Part shown: positions 24,261 through 35,294 of the stretch, in pieces | Numbering within the stretch: position 1 is the stretch's first letter | Layout: the number at the start of each line of letters is the position of its first letter | Assembly: GCA_023548195.1 (NCBI GenBank) | Contig: JAJHZJ010000009.1 | Location: 7,457,953 to 7,521,952, forward strand | Source: Bettongia penicillata ogilbyi | Taxonomy: Eukaryota > Chordata > Mammalia > Diprotodontia > Potoroidae | DNA length: 64,000 bases | Reading direction: 5' to 3' | Made by a program: the position numbers and the translations under genes | Notes under the pieces: model-generated | The model's input: only the letters and a program-made list of their open reading frames with translations | Told to the model about the DNA's origin: nothing | The model's database searches: none

Positions 24261-24619
24261 TGTACAGGATTTGGATACTTTTGAGAATGTTCAGAGAAGC
24301 TGAGATGTTTCAAGTGTTGTGGAAATATTTGCTCACCAGCATGCCAAGAAAATTAGATGTCAGTACAGATTTAGGAAATGTTATCTTTAAGGGAGCTAGT
24401 TAATGACGCAGCCAAAAATATCAAAATATTTCCAGAAGGCTTTAGATTGCCAGTGAATAGAAGTCAAGTATTCTCCTTGCTAAAAATCTAAGGGGGCTCC
24501 CCATGATTTAAACTTTGTTTGTTTTTCAGTCTAGACATATGATTTGATTGGTATGGAGGAAATTCTGGTGTGGAAGATTCATCCACTGATAGGAAAAGCA
24601 GCCATTGGATTCTTCTGTA

Positions 24620-24725
24620 GTATATAGAGTTGCCTGGGGCACAGAGATGTAAAGTGATGTGTAGGATCATGCAACCCATGTGTGCCAGAGGCAGAATTTG
24701 AAAACAGGTCTTGTCTTCTGACATC
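24620..24725 (-). repeat. Ther/MIR-type SINE remnant, - strand
   Basis: 'gggcacagagatgtaaagtg' and 'tgccagaggcagaatttgaa' lie in family order. It is diverged. Confidence 0.5.
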
Positions 24726-24919
24726 TAGAAATCATTTAACAGACCAAAAATATCAGTCTGGCTTATTGCTGTCTGAGGATAAGGGTTCTGGACAAGGTCT
24801 GTTCATAAATCCTTAGAAATTTAACCCTTTCTCCAGAGTGAAATTGACCCATTAAACATCGTTCTTTGGATATAATCCTTCAACTAGTTTTAAATCCAGC
24901 TACGAGTGCTTTCATTTTA

Positions 24920-25118
24920 TTTCAGTTGCTGTTCAGTCATTTTAAGTTGTGTCCAACTCTTGGTGACCCATTGGGGATTTTCTTGACAAAGAGACTGGAG
25001 TGGTTTGCCATTTCCTTCTCCAGCACATTTCACAGACAAGGAACTGAGGCAAACAGGGTTGTGACTTGTCCAGGGTCACAGAGCTAGTAAGTGTCTGAGA
25101 CTGGTCTATCTACTGCAA
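24920..25118 (-). repeat. Marsupial tRNA-type SINE, - strand, head missing
   Basis: 'cagttgctgttcagtcattt', 'tggagtggtttgccatttcc' and 'cagggtcacagagctagtaa' are present. The antisense head is replaced by a short 'tctatctactgc'. Confidence 0.82.
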
Positions 25119-25257
25119 AATGTATGAAGAGTTTGACGTGGGGACATTAAACAATTTCATCAGCTATTCTCTCTTTATACTTCTCTCCTCGCCCCTTTTT
25201 TATTTGCCTCCATTTTATAGAGGAAGAAAGCCCTATTTGCTTATAATAAAATCATGA

Positions 25258-25545
25258 CCTCAAATGACAAAAGCATCCTCAAGTTTCTTCAGTTTCTCCT
25301 GTATCATAGGTGTTATTCCCTGTTTCCTCTGAAAAGTCTTTTCCATACTGAACAGCCACTGTTCCTCATATGGCCATATTTTTCAATCACCTTACGATCT
25401 TGAGGTCTTCTCCCTGGATACTCTTCAGCTGGTCATTGTCTTTCTAAAATACGACATCAGAAATGAACACAATACTGAAAATGCTGTACGAACAGAGAAG
25501 AATACAGTGGAACTATTACCTCTTTCCTCTTGTATAAAAGTACTC
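25258..25545 (-). repeat. L3/CR1-type LINE 3' region, - strand
   Basis: 'cctcatatggccatattttt', 'gatcttgaggtcttctccct' and 'aaatgaacacaatactgaaa' follow the antisense order of L3/CR1 ends, as at 29595-30190. It is old and full of stops. Confidence 0.6.
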
Positions 25546-25884
25546 TACTGACATATTATAAGGTCATCTTGCCTTCCTCCTCCCTACTCAGGACTTTTGT
25601 ACCTTCTCACCTACCCTGCATCCAGGGAGTGTGCTGGAGTCCACTCTAACGGGCTGGTGAGGGATGGTTGTTAAACTTTTACTGTTAGCATTTACACCTC
25701 AGAAATCATGCTACAAATCAGGACTTGATTTATTGTTTTGTGGCTTAGTTAGACTTAAGAAAGTGTTAATGTAGATTTAATTTAAAAGTATGTGTCTACT
25801 TATATTTCCCCAACTTCCCCACTCTCCACCTCACCCATCCTAGCCAGGTTGATAAATATTTACCAACACACCCCTGTCTTTAAC

Positions 25885-26012
25885 TGAACTTGCTTTTATG
25901 TGTTGTAGCCCCTAATTATAGTGTGAATTCCTTAAGAGTGTGAACTGTCTTTCTTTTAATTTTGTATTGGCAGTGCACAGCATTTGGCTCATAGAAAATG
26001 CTTAATAAATAC
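25885..26012 (+). repeat. L2 3' end, + strand
   Basis: 'gtgtgaattccttaagagtg' then 'cacagcatttggctcataga' and 'atgcttaataaatact' form the sense L2 terminus. The CCTT tract begins immediately after it. Confidence 0.65.
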
Positions 26013-26177
26013 TCTTCCTTCCTTCCTTCCTCCCTCCCTCCCTCCCTCCCTCCTTCCTTCCTTCCTCCCTCCCTCCCTCCCTCCCTCCTTCCTTCCTTCC
26101 TTCCTTCCTTCCTTCCTTCCTTCCTTCCTTCCTTCCTTCCTTCCTTCCTTCCTTCCTTCCTTCCTTCCTTCCTTCCT
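26013..26177 (+). repeat. Tetranucleotide (CCTT)n with CCCT blocks
   Basis: About 165 bp of CCTT and CCCT repeats make one strand pure pyrimidine. All open frames over this tract are low-complexity artefacts. It probably expanded from the end of the adjacent L2. Confidence 0.95.
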
Positions 26178-26799
26178 CTCCAGTTTATTTTGGTGGCCAT
26201 ATTTGAGCATTTAGGCCACTAAAGCCCCCAGGTTACTTTAATATAAACTACTCTGTAACCGTACCCTATATTACCCTACCCTCAGCTTAACAAACTTAGA
26301 GCTGGTCCCCTTTTGTCCAGGGTAGCTGGAACTGTCATCTGCCATTATTTATCTAGGGAAATTCTTTTCCTTGTCTCCAACAATCTTCCTGCATCCCAGA
26401 TCCCAGCTCACCTTTTCTTGGCAGCTGACACCTGTAACAGCTGTAGACTGGCTCTGTGTCCTTAGTATTGTCCAATAAATGAAAAAACTCACCTGTGGGG
26501 GTTCTGATTTGGTGGGAAGCAGGCATTTTTCAGTATGTGCATTAACCCACTTGGCTGGCTACAAAAATAAATTAACTGAATAATTAATTATTAATGAACA
26601 ATTATTATTTACTAGGCTGCCATATACCCTAGGACATACACAGTTTCTTTTTTTAAAAAGTCAAATGAAGATACTTACTATCCAACAACTTGCCCTTCCT
26701 TTATCTCAAGCTGTGTTCCAGAAATCCAGACTTCATTCTCTATCTCCTCTCTCTTTTTTAAAAACTTAATTTTTTAGGTTTTGTTTTTGGAGCAGGGAG

Positions 26800-26910
26800 G
26801 CAAGGGAATCAGGAATAAGTGACTTGCCCAAGATTACCCAGCTAGTAAGTGTCAAGTGTCTGAGGCCAAATTTGAACTCAGGTCCTCCTGACTCCAGGGC
26901 CGGTGCTTTT
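26800..26910 (-). repeat. SINE head fragment, - strand
   Basis: 'aagtgacttgcccaagatta' to 'ctcaggtcctcctgactcca' is the antisense SINE body and head. The tail is missing. Confidence 0.65.
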
Positions 26911-27014
26911 TCTTAAACTTTTTTTTAATGAATAAGAATCTATCTCCACTTCCTCCCAGTTCCCCTTGCCCCATTAAAATAAAAGAAAAAACAAAACCCT
27001 GGTAACAGATATGA

Positions 27015-27090
27015 TCCATCTGAACCTTTTCTTCTCTAGGTCAAATATTTGTAGCTCCTTCAAGCAGTCGTCATATGACATGATCTAACG
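27015..27090 (-). repeat. L3/CR1 fragment, - strand
   Basis: 'tagctccttcaagcagtcgt' followed by 'catatgacatgatctaacgt' matches the antisense L3 block seen at 29815-29850. Confidence 0.5.
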
Positions 27091-27104
27091 TCCTTTTCCT
27101 CTTC

Positions 27105-27165
27105 TTTTCCTCCTCCTCCTCCTCCTCCTTCTCCTCCTCTTTCTCCTCCTCCTTTTTTTCTTCCT
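27105..27165 (+). repeat. (CCT)n-rich pyrimidine tract
   Basis: About 60 bp of CCT/CTT triplets with interruptions. Confidence 0.85.
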
Positions 27166-27889
27166 GCATTTTCAAGTTTCTCTTCTTCTTAAAGCATTAC
27201 TTCCATTCTTTAAAAGAATACCTCACTTTTCCCTGATAAACTAAAGAGGAGCAATCCTCACGAATTGTTCCTCTTATCCCTTCACCATCTCTAACAGGGC
27301 ACCCAATTTACGTTCTGAACATGTATAGTTTAAGTCATTGGAAAGAACACAAATGTAGCAGTTTCTGCAAGTCACTATTTTTGTCCTCTGTATTTGCTGA
27401 AACTGAAACTGAAACCCTTTGCTCTTTCTTCTATTTTTTTCTACTAACTGCCAAGTATTTGGGCACAAAACTTCAGAGTAAACTTTCCTCTCTTTCTCTC
27501 TTTCTCATCTGGCTCCAACTACTACATGTTCAAATGTCTTTCTCCTGCAAATAGTATGTTCCTGCCAGTTTCCTATTGCAAACGGCTACCCTCAGCTGTT
27601 ATCTGTAGAGTAAACTAAAGAAATCAAACTAACATCCCACACCTTGCCTTTCTCTTCTCTCCTTTCAGTGGCTAATCAGATGTTACCTTTTGTCTTTCCT
27701 TGTCGTATATTTTTGGTGAGTTCCCAAATTTTGAGTTCTTAGGACAGCTTTTTACAATTTTTCCCCTTGTCTATTCCTTCACTATGAGCTTTTTACTATT
27801 ATCTGTGTGCCTACCTATAGCATCTCTTCTGTTTTGTTTTTTTTGGTGGGCAGCGGAGAAGCCCAAGGTTGCTGTACTTGGTGGGTTCT

Positions 27890-27960
27890 CTGAGTTTGGT
27901 GAGTTCGTTCAGATGACCTAGGAGATCCCTTCCAACTTATAGATGCTGTGATTTTATGAC
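27890..27960 (+). repeat. L3/CR1 or MIR 3' tail, + strand
   Basis: 'gatgacctaggagatccctt' followed by 'ccaacttatagatgctgtga' is the typical end of L3/CR1-type elements. It lies about 80 bp upstream of exon 2. Confidence 0.5.
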
Positions 27961-28038
27961 TTACTATATACCACTGCACCCTAAGCAGTCATCTTAATGG
28001 CAGTTTCATAAATATTTTAAAAATATTTGTCCTTCTAG

Positions 28039-28143
28039 ATTTTCATCAACAATGAATGGCAGAACTCAGAAAGTGGGCGTGTATTTCCAGTCTACAATCC
28101 AGCCACTGGGGAGCAGTTGTGTGAAGTTCAAGAAGCAGATAAG
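28039..28143 (+). CDS. ALDH1A2: ALDH1A2 exon 2 (approx. residues 40-74)
   Basis: This exon has 105 nt (35 codons), phase 0 at both ends. It begins right after the acceptor AG at 28037-28038, behind a short pyrimidine-rich stretch, and ends before the donor GTAACG. The translation starts [20 protein letters not shown] and ends CEVQEADK. It forms the first strands of the N-terminal coenzyme-binding domain; the motif NPATGE is shared across class 1 and 2 aldehyde dehydrogenases. No start codon is present, as expected for an internal exon. From memory the human protein has Val where this one has Leu before CEVQEADK, a conservative change. Intron 2 after it is only 452 bp. The call is firm because the peptide is nearly identical to vertebrate ALDH1A2 and both splice sites are canonical. 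Confidence 0.97.
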
Positions 28144-28595
28144 GTAACGATTTTGCTGAAAGAATACTTCCTGTGAGATAAGTACCCCTAAAAAATAGAG
28201 GACCAAGGATATCCCCAGGAATAGTGTTTGCCAATCTAGACTACACTGTGGACTGGTAAGCTAAAATTATCTACTATAGACCAATTCACCCTCTAAATGC
28301 TGGCTCTTATCATCCCAAGGGCCAGGGCTAGGGAGCCAGAGAGAAGGAGGGAGTTGAGTGTTAGAGGAATCCAACATAGGTAGAGGCAGTGGTTAAAGTT
28401 TATGGAATTAAAGGTTCCTAGAATTAAATCTAGGGACCATTTATATACCAGCAGTTTATAAACACTGGTCTAGAACCTGTGGGTGGTGTCCTTGCTAGCA
28501 GTCAATATATTTCTCAGGAAACAATTTTTCTTCCTTAACGTGAGATGATTTATCATAAAGGGGAACTTCAGCGCAATCATGTCTCTTTCTGACAG
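28144..28595 (+). other. ALDH1A2: Intron 2 of ALDH1A2 (452 bp)
   Basis: The boundaries are GTAACG and CAG. I recognise no repeat inside it and see no further coding block. Confidence 0.95.
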
Positions 28596-28736
28596 GCCGA
28601 CATTGACAAAGCAGTGAGAGCAGCACGCCTGGCATTTTCTCTGGGCTCTGTGTGGAGACGAATGGATGCTTCGGAGCGAGGGCGTCTCCTGGACAAGCTA
28701 GCAGACTTGGTGGAAAGAGACAGGGCAGTTCTTTCA
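28596..28736 (+). CDS. ALDH1A2: ALDH1A2 exon 3 (approx. residues 75-121)
   Basis: This exon has 141 nt (47 codons), phase 0 at both ends, between an acceptor CAG at 28593-28595 and the donor GTAAGC at 28737. The translation opens [20 protein letters not shown] and closes [13 protein letters not shown]. It encodes two amphipathic helices of the N-terminal domain, including the family pattern [18 protein letters not shown]. Compared with my memory of human ALDH1A2, the residue after KAV is Arg instead of Gln and the last residue is Ser instead of Ala; both look neutral. The exon shows no stop or frameshift. Overlapping minus-strand open frames here are shadows of this exon and its intron. Confidence 0.97.
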
Positions 28737-29084
28737 GTAAGCAATCTAAGAATATCCTATGCCCTTTTATATTGAAATCCACCAGGGAGATTTCTATTCT
28801 CATATTTCCCTGAAAGTTTTCTGCCTTTTCAAAAGTCTGATGAGGAACTGGAGGCCTGGGACAAAGGTAATGAGTGTTAGGTGATCATGGGGAAAGAGAG
28901 GGGCTCCCCTGGGGCTAATGAGGCTGTGTGCACTCAGGTGATGGAGGAGGGATAAGATTAGCAGTTCTCTTCTCACTTAGTTATAAGGTACCAAGTTACA
29001 ATTTCAGACCCTCAAAGAAGATCAAGAGCGTTTTACAGACCATGTGAAGATAATAAAAAAATTATAGTCAATTTTTGACTATAT

Positions 29085-29255
29085 CAAAAATGGAATGGGC
29101 TTCCTTAGAAGGGAATGAGTTTCCCATTACTAGAGGTAATCAAGTAGAGTTTGGGTGGATTCTTACCAGATATGCTGTGGATGAGACTCATGACTTGGGC
29201 AGGTGTTGGATTAGATGAACTTTGAAGTCTCTTCCAACTCTAAGATTCTTTAATG
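29085..29255 (+). repeat. L3/CR1 3' end, + strand
   Basis: 'ggaatgggcttccttagaag', 'gggtggattcttaccagata' and 'gaagtctcttccaactctaa' lie in family order. Confidence 0.65.
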
Positions 29256-29594
29256 CTTATACTACCTTTGAGTCTTGGGAAGGGAGCCATTTTGTTTTTT
29301 ATTGCCTGGAATGGCCTTAAAGATGGATAGCCAATCATAATTAACCAACTGGAGACTCTTCATGGAGAGAAGACAAATTTATGAGATCGCTTCATGCCTT
29401 CCTATGATACTGACTTGCTTCTGTCATCAAACAAAAGATATTGTCATTGCTCATTCTGCTTCCTTGACTGTTCATCAGTTCATGACTGTTTTCCTATGTT
29501 TCTCTTTGCTCTTTATCATCATCATTTCTTACAGCAGTGATATCCTGTCATATTAATGGATCACAATTTGTCTTGCTGTGCTCCAATTGTAGAG

Positions 29595-30190
29595 CATTGA
29601 TTTTCGTCCAATTATTTGTAGAGTCCTCATTATTAAGAAGTTTTCCCTTATATTAAGCAAAAATGTCCAGCCTTTACTCTAAATTCTGCCCTGTTGAAGC
29701 TAGCAGAACAAGTATAATCTCTAATTTAAAATAATAGTCCCCTTCATATAATTAAAAAACTACCATCGTGATTCCCCCAAAGCCTTTTTTTCCTCTCGTT
29801 CAAAAATCCCATTCCTTCAACCAGTCCTCATATGACATGATTTCAAGTTCCTTTTACATCTAGATTATCATTCTCTGGATACGGGTCAGCCCATCAACTG
29901 TCCCCAGTTTAGGACACATTCCAAATATGGTCTGATGGTCTGATTGAAGTGCATATATGGCCCACATACGTATGTATACACACACACATACACACACACA
30001 CACACACATTACCTCTTCCATTTCATTTTCTAAGTCTTTTCCCATGCAAATTGCTTTCTAGGCATATCTTTCCCACCTTGTATTTGTACAGTTAATTCTT
30101 TGAACCCAAGTATAGATTTTATATTTATTTATATTAATGTTCATTTAGTTACCCTTAGTCTACTGATGCAGCTTGTCAAGGTCATTTCAC
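29595..30190 (-). repeat. L3/CR1 3' region, - strand, with a CA tract
   Basis: 'gttttcccttatattaagca', 'ccttcaaccagtcctcatat' and 'tcattctctggatacgggtc' are the antisense L3 blocks. A (CA)n tract (about 29978-30007) with flanking TACG/CATA repeats interrupts it. Confidence 0.7.
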
Positions 30191-30214
30191 ATCCTATTTT
30201 GATATGGTCAAAGG

Positions 30215-30330
30215 TATAAAATGTAAAATGATCTGGAGAAGGACATGGCAAACCACTTTGGTATCTTTACCTTCGAAAATCTCAAATGGGCTCATGAAGA
30301 GTCAGACATGACTGAAAATGATTAAACTAC
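30215..30330 (+). repeat. Marsupial tRNA-type SINE, tail half only, + strand
   Basis: 'tctggagaaggacatggcaa' to 'gagtcagacatgactgaaaa' is the 3' half. The tRNA-like head is absent (5' truncated). Confidence 0.75.
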
Positions 30331-32196
30331 CAATAGAAGTGAGAAAAATATTGTGAAGCTAAATTATCTACTCAGGATCAGAACCTCTGTTCTTTCAGGA
30401 CTGTTAGTTTCTCATACTCACATTATTAGTATTGCTCATGCCTCAACCTTCAACAACCCCTTTGGGATCTTCTCACTCCATAAAAGTGAAAAGCAGATCT
30501 TTTGAAGATTGGCTAGTTGGCATTAGGCTAATTATGCATGTGATAAGTTTATAGCAAAGATCATACTTGATTATTGCAGTTAGATTTTAGTATAGAACTG
30601 AAATGACATTTCCCATCTAACTTGTGTCCTTCCTTTTTTCAAATCCCTTTTCACCTGTGTCAGACCTGCTTGTGGGTTAGAAAATTTGGAACTAATACAA
30701 TAGAGATACAAAGTCTTTGATCAGTTTTCTGAGGAAGTAGATCTCACAGGATTGAAGTCCAATAGAATGCTATCAACTTCTCTGACCTTAAGCTCTAGTG
30801 ACGTCTAAGACTCTACCTAGGCGAATACAACATAGAGTGTGGTACAAACTTAGCGATTATACAGTGAGTTTGGATGATGTCAATAGTCAAAAGAGACTTC
30901 ACAAGTTCTGTGTAATTGGTGACTCTATACTTCACTGTATGAATCTTAGTTATTAGCATGCTAATTCTTAGAGAATGTTAAACCCCTCCCAAGGGCTCCA
31001 TAAAGAAGTACGATATGCAGTGGGATATGGTTTCTCCTGATCCTTGTAATTCTTGTGAGCTAACACATGCAGAGCTAAGTAATGTGATATTTAAAATGAA
31101 TACCATCTTGTCCACATTGTAAATGAATAAATTACTGTGTTAGTAATAGCATTTTTCATTCCAATGAGAGAATGTGAAGACAGAGCACATTTTCATTACA
31201 TCTTGGTCAGCACTAAAATAATTTTCCCAGTAATGTGTGCTATAAAAATGCCCCTAAGAAGAAATGGTGCGTATGTGCAGATACATAGGTTTTTATCTTA
31301 TTTGTTACCTATCCGTCAATCTGACATACTTTGTCTATCATTAAGATTGGATTTATAATCTCACCTTTCTTATCTGAAAATCTCCATTTAAAAAATTCTC
31401 TCCTTTGTTGTATGTTTAACCCAGCCTGTGGTCATTTACATTAAATAATGACACCATCACTTGAAGTTGTTTGATTGGACTATTTTCATTCAGCAGACTA
31501 AGGATTAGAATTAGTAAAAAGATTGTTGGTAATATGATGGTGGACAGAAGGAAACTTTAAGTCCTTTGGTTGTTAATGTATGTGTTTCCCTAGAGTAGAT
31601 CTTGTTTTTTTGATTTTAACACATAAATTAGCTGGGTACTCTGTTCACCACAGGGGCCTTGGCAACCATAGAGAACATTTTATATTCTCCTCAGTTCCCT
31701 AAAAGTTCCTTGTCCTCATGCTTCTAAATAGATTCAAATTGTTTATGGGGTCTTTGAGCCTTCACCACCTGCTAGCTGTCATCGTTAACAAAACAGAACC
31801 TGCTTTAAATAACACTATCATCTTTGCTACTGACCATAGAAATGCTGTGTTTGTATATCAGAGTGATGATTAGGTCTACTAGTTTAAAAATTAGTTAGGT
31901 TCACATTCAAACACTCGTTATCTCTGGCTTAAAAGTCAAAAGGATATGGACATTTTTTTTTCAGGAAAAAGAGAAAACTAAGTTATCCATTTTTTTTGGT
32001 GGGAAGTCATGAAATTGTTCGTAAATGTAATGTCCAATAGAAAGAAAACTAGAAGTTACCAAAAAAAAAAAATCTTCAGTATGTTATGCAATCTTTGCTG
32101 TCAGTGCCTTTATTTTGTTTTGTTTTTACTTCTGTGTGACACTGGATGTTGTATATAGAGGAGCCTGATTCTTTCATTTCTCTTTCCCCTCTTCAG

Positions 32197-32326
32197 ACCA
32201 TGGAATCACTAAACGGTGGCAAACCATTCCTTCAAGCTTTTTATGTGGATTTGCAGGGTGTCATCAAAACCCTTCGATATTATGCAGGCTGGGCAGATAA
32301 GATTCATGGGATGACCATTCCTGTAG
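32197..32326 (+). CDS. ALDH1A2: ALDH1A2 exon 4 (approx. residues 122-164 plus one base)
   Basis: This exon has 130 nt, phase 0 at the start. It leaves one base (G) that joins AT from exon 5 to make Asp165. The acceptor is strong (pyrimidine tract then CAG at 32194-32196) and the donor is GTAAGT. The translation opens [20 protein letters not shown] and ends [17 protein letters not shown] and RYYAGWADK are typical class-1 ALDH segments, while the segment around the YVDLQ helix helps separate ALDH1A2 from its paralogues. The codon before RYYAGW reads Leu. An open frame continues past the donor for about 38 codons, but this is intron read-through and shows no homology. A 15.2-kb intron follows. 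Confidence 0.97.
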
Positions 32327-32611
32327 GTAAGTGGAATTTAAGAATCTTGAGGATGAAAATGATGTCATTTCTCCATGATTTTTTGACATTTAAAAATACT
32401 TTGCATATGCCATATGCAGCCTATGCTTCTATCCCTAAATAAAATGGAACTCATACAAAAGACACACGTACACACCCATTTACTTAATGCACACACTTTC
32501 AGAAGCATTTTGGTGGTCTGGACAAGAAACTCACTTAATTACTCCATGAAATTAGCCAGGCATTCCTTTACCTATTTCTTGACTTTACACATATCAGCAT
32601 GGTACAATAGA

Positions 32612-32840
32612 GAGGCTTGGACTTGAAGATAGGATGATAGGATAATTTGGGTTCAAATGCTTCCTCTATTATTAACTGTGTGTCTAATGGACAAAGCTCT
32701 TAAATGCTCTCTACCTTTATCTCCTCATTTGTAAAATATGGATAATAATAATGAACTCAGCAAACTTGTTGTGAAGTGCTAGAGAGAAAGTGTAAATAAA
32801 GTGATTTCCAAAATTTGAAGTGTTCTCTAAATGTCAGTAA
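32612..32840 (+). repeat. CORE-SINE (MIR type), + strand
   Basis: 'agaggcttggacttgaagat', 'tctcctcatttgtaaaatat' and 'ggataataataatgaactca' are followed by an AT-rich tail in MIR order. Confidence 0.65.
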
Positions 32841-32872
32841 TAATTATTAATGCTAGCATAGTATACTTTAAG

Positions 32873-33058
32873 GTGAGCAGCTGGGTGGTGCAGTGGATAG
32901 AGCACCAAGCCTGGAGTCAAGAAGACTCATCTTCATGAGTTCCAATCTGTCTTCAGATATTGTGTGATCCTGGGCATGTCACTTCACCCTGTTTGCCTCA
33001 GTTTCCTCACCTGTGAAATGAACTGGAGAAGGAATGGCAAAGCACTCCATTATCATTA
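32873..33058 (+). repeat. Marsupial tRNA-type SINE, + strand (first of two)
   Basis: It starts 'gtgagcagctgggtggtgca' and ends after 'ggcaaagcactccattatca'. The last part of the tail is missing. A second copy in the same direction begins about 28 bp later. Confidence 0.85.
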
Positions 33059-33085
33059 CCAATGTACTTTTATTTTGTTATTTTG

Positions 33086-33335
33086 AGGGCATCTAGGTGC
33101 ACAGTGGATAGAGTGCCAGGCCTGAAGTCAAGAAGAACTAAGTTCAAATCTAGCCTCAAATACTTTAGCTGGGTGACCCTGGGCAAGTCATTTAACCCTG
33201 TTTGCCTCAATTTCCTCCTTTGTAAAAAAAGATGGAGAAGGAAATGGCAAACCACTCCAATATCTTTGCCAAGAAAATCCCAAAAGGGGCCATGATGAGT
33301 CAGATATAGCTAAGAAATGATTGGAACAGCAATTA
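33086..33335 (+). repeat. Marsupial tRNA-type SINE, + strand (second of two)
   Basis: It starts 'gagggcatctaggtgcacag', is full length with 'aatggcaaaccactccaata', and ends 'gagtcagatatagctaagaa'. The pair differs at many sites, so it is two insertions or an old duplication. Confidence 0.87.
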
Positions 33336-33359
33336 AACAGTACACCTTGATTATGGAAT

Positions 33360-33560
33360 TCATCATCTAACATTTAATAAGTGGGAATAGAGAAATGTAA
33401 GTCACAGGTCCCTGCCTTCAGAGAACTTGTAATCTAGTGAAGGAGACAAAGTTAACACACATTAAACAATTAGAGAGCAATAGACTCTAATTTTAATTAT
33501 GTGGTGCATGCAGAATATTTGGCTATAGTCAAGAGACTGATGGCACAATCCAAGCATGAA
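33360..33560 (-). repeat. L2 3' region, - strand, old
   Basis: 'cacaggtccctgccttcaga' and 'gaacttgtaatctagtgaag' are the antisense L2 blocks. Confidence 0.5.
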
Positions 33561-34379
33561 GAGATATGAGAATAGAGGGGAAAGGATGAATAAATAAAAC
33601 ATTTCTTCAAATATGCTTGCTAATTTTAGTCAATGGTGACATGCTAAAGGCTAAATTTCCGACTGTCAGCTAGCTCCTACCCTTTATAGGAATAAGACTC
33701 CCTCATGAAGCAAGTTCCCAAGTATATAAAGACTTGGCTTAAACAATGTCTTATTTCCTGACTCTGTCTCTGACCAGGTTCGAGAAAAAAAATTGAGCAA
33801 ATTTCATTGGTGCCAGGCCACTGTGCAGACCTAGGAATTCTAAAGCTTCTAGGAGGTGATGCCAGTGGGATGCTGAGGTTAGGGACACAGGCAGAGACAA
33901 GCCATGGTCACAAACCAATAACATTTTCTTCACTTTTCCTACTCTGAAAAAATTATCAGAATTAAATACAGGGCTTGGTGAGTCTAGTTAAGTCAGTCAG
34001 AAACCAAAGATGGAGGGAGATAATAATTTAGTTACTTATTCATTCTATAAATTCATTCAGATCATTCTGTTATGATTCTCCTAGATACATCTAATTTTAT
34101 GATAAACTTTTTTTTTTGTCATCGTAACATATTAGGGTAGACAACAGAAAACCAGAGGAACTGAGCCATGAACTATTCATGTCTCTTGAGCCCATTCTGA
34201 AATACAATCTTCACTGAGTAATTTCTGATTATGTCTTGAAAGGGTTGTGGTGTCAGATAAAACAAAAAGGAGAGACAACTCAGGCACCATTTTGCAAAAT
34301 GTAAATCTCATAAGTATAAGAGATTAAAACATACGGGTCATTCCAGAGAGCCTGGGTTCTTATGGATTGTATCCTGGGC

Positions 34380-34525
34380 TCCCTACATCTCCTACATTCT
34401 TTTATCCTATTAGAATATAAGCTCCTTAAGAGCAAGGACATTTCATTTTTGTCTTTATATCCGTACCTAGAACAGTGCCTGTTACACAGTAGGTATTTAA
34501 AATTCTTATTGATGGGTTGCTCGAT
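34380..34525 (+). repeat. L2 3' end, + strand
   Basis: 'atataagctccttaagagca', 'gtacctagaacagtgcctgt' and 'cagtaggtatttaaaattct' are the sense L2 terminus. Confidence 0.65.
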
Positions 34526-34604
34526 CTCTCAGCAGACTGTGGTTCTGTTCTGGAGCATCTCAGCCCAGAGATGTAAATAAACCTTTCAGAGCCAGCATCA
34601 ATAC

Positions 34605-34800
34605 CATTCAATGATCGTCCTCCATTTCAAAGAGGACCATAAAAGTGATGTCTTGACTTGCATGGGAATTGGATTCAAGTGAGGCAGAGTTGCAGTCACC
34701 AGCTTCAGTCTCTCTTACTGAGTCATCAAAGTCCAGTGACTGGATGATGACTGGGATGCAGTGGATGACCTTGGTGTCTTCACTGTCGGACCAAGCTCTA
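34605..34800. repeat. Element related to the SINE tail family
   Basis: 'cctccatttcaaagaggacc', 'agtgatgtcttgacttgcat' and 'tcaagtgaggcagagttgca' continue into 'ggatgatgactgggatgcag'. It shares order with the SINE tail at 40626-40926 but no tRNA-type head. It may be the LINE or older SINE from which the tail derives (inference). Confidence 0.55.
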
Positions 34801-35139
34801 AGTGCTCCACAGCACCTGCTGTTGCCTTCATGGCCTTTGGAGCAAATGGTTCTCATCTGCCCATTCCCACTGGGGGAATCTTCATAAGCTTAGGGTAGAC
34901 ACCTCCTTAAAGACTCTTCAACAGAGTTGAGGCCTTTTGGGTAACCTTTTACATGGTTTAACTCACCTGCTGAGATGTTAAGCAGGATGTGATCAATGTG
35001 AAAGCATCTTGGAGCCACAGATAAGAGCATCAGCCACATAATTAGACAAGGCCCAGGTGAGCTTCTATGAGGCCCAAATATAGGGAGTTGTTTTATTTTT
35101 TTAACACATTTAAATGAAAAGAAAATGTCAGAATGCCAA

Positions 35140-35290
35140 TTAAACATTTATTAAGTGCTTACTATCTACCCAGCACTGTGTTAGGCACTGAGAGTAAAAT
35201 ATAAAAATGAGATAATCCCTGCTCTGTAGTAACATACATTCTACTAAAAAGTTACATCATATTTGTCTACAAGACAAGTACATTAATCTA
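35140..35290 (-). repeat. L2 3' end, - strand
   Basis: 'attaagtgcttactatctac' and 'gcactgtgttaggcactgag' with 'gtaacatacattctactaaa' mark the antisense L2 end. Confidence 0.65.
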
Positions 35291-35294
35291 GATG

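Larger units (their letters stand above)
1..28038 (+). other. ALDH1A2: Intron 1 of ALDH1A2 (3' part, over 28 kb)
   Basis: No exon, RNA gene or promoter-like GC-rich stretch was seen. The first exon should encode a Met-start peptide of about 39 residues and is not visible. The repeats I can support are listed separately. Stretches with nothing I recognise are roughly 1-620, 1370-1795, 4800-6750, 6900-7300, 7830-9000, 10080-10950, 12670-13670, 17305-18660, 18900-22790, 22880-23640, 24020-24610, 25550-25880, 26180-26800 and 27170-27890. Some may be unique or conserved intronic DNA, and others may be very old repeats. The stretch 19550-22790 is notable because it has almost no recognisable SINE or LINE. 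Confidence 0.8.
28737..32196 (+). other. ALDH1A2: Intron 3 of ALDH1A2 (3460 bp)
   Basis: It holds L3/CR1 remnants of both orientations (about 29085-29255 and 29595-30190), a CA tract and a SINE tail (30215-30330). From about 30340 to 32190 I recognise no repeat. This last stretch is AT-rich and is followed directly by exon 4, so part of it could be constrained. Confidence 0.93.

Noticed and set aside
25916..26222. Open frames with repeated Pro-Ser or Lys-Glu-Gly-Arg text
   Set aside because: They are CCTT/CCCT repeats only.
1..28038. Search for ALDH1A2 exon 1 or a CpG-rich promoter
   Set aside because: No GC-rich stretch and no sequence encoding the expected N-terminal peptide was found, so exon 1 is placed outside the window.
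32327..32442. Extension of exon 4 as a longer coding block
   Set aside because: It is read-through past a canonical GTAAGT donor. The extension has no similarity to ALDH, and exon 5 joins correctly at the donor.
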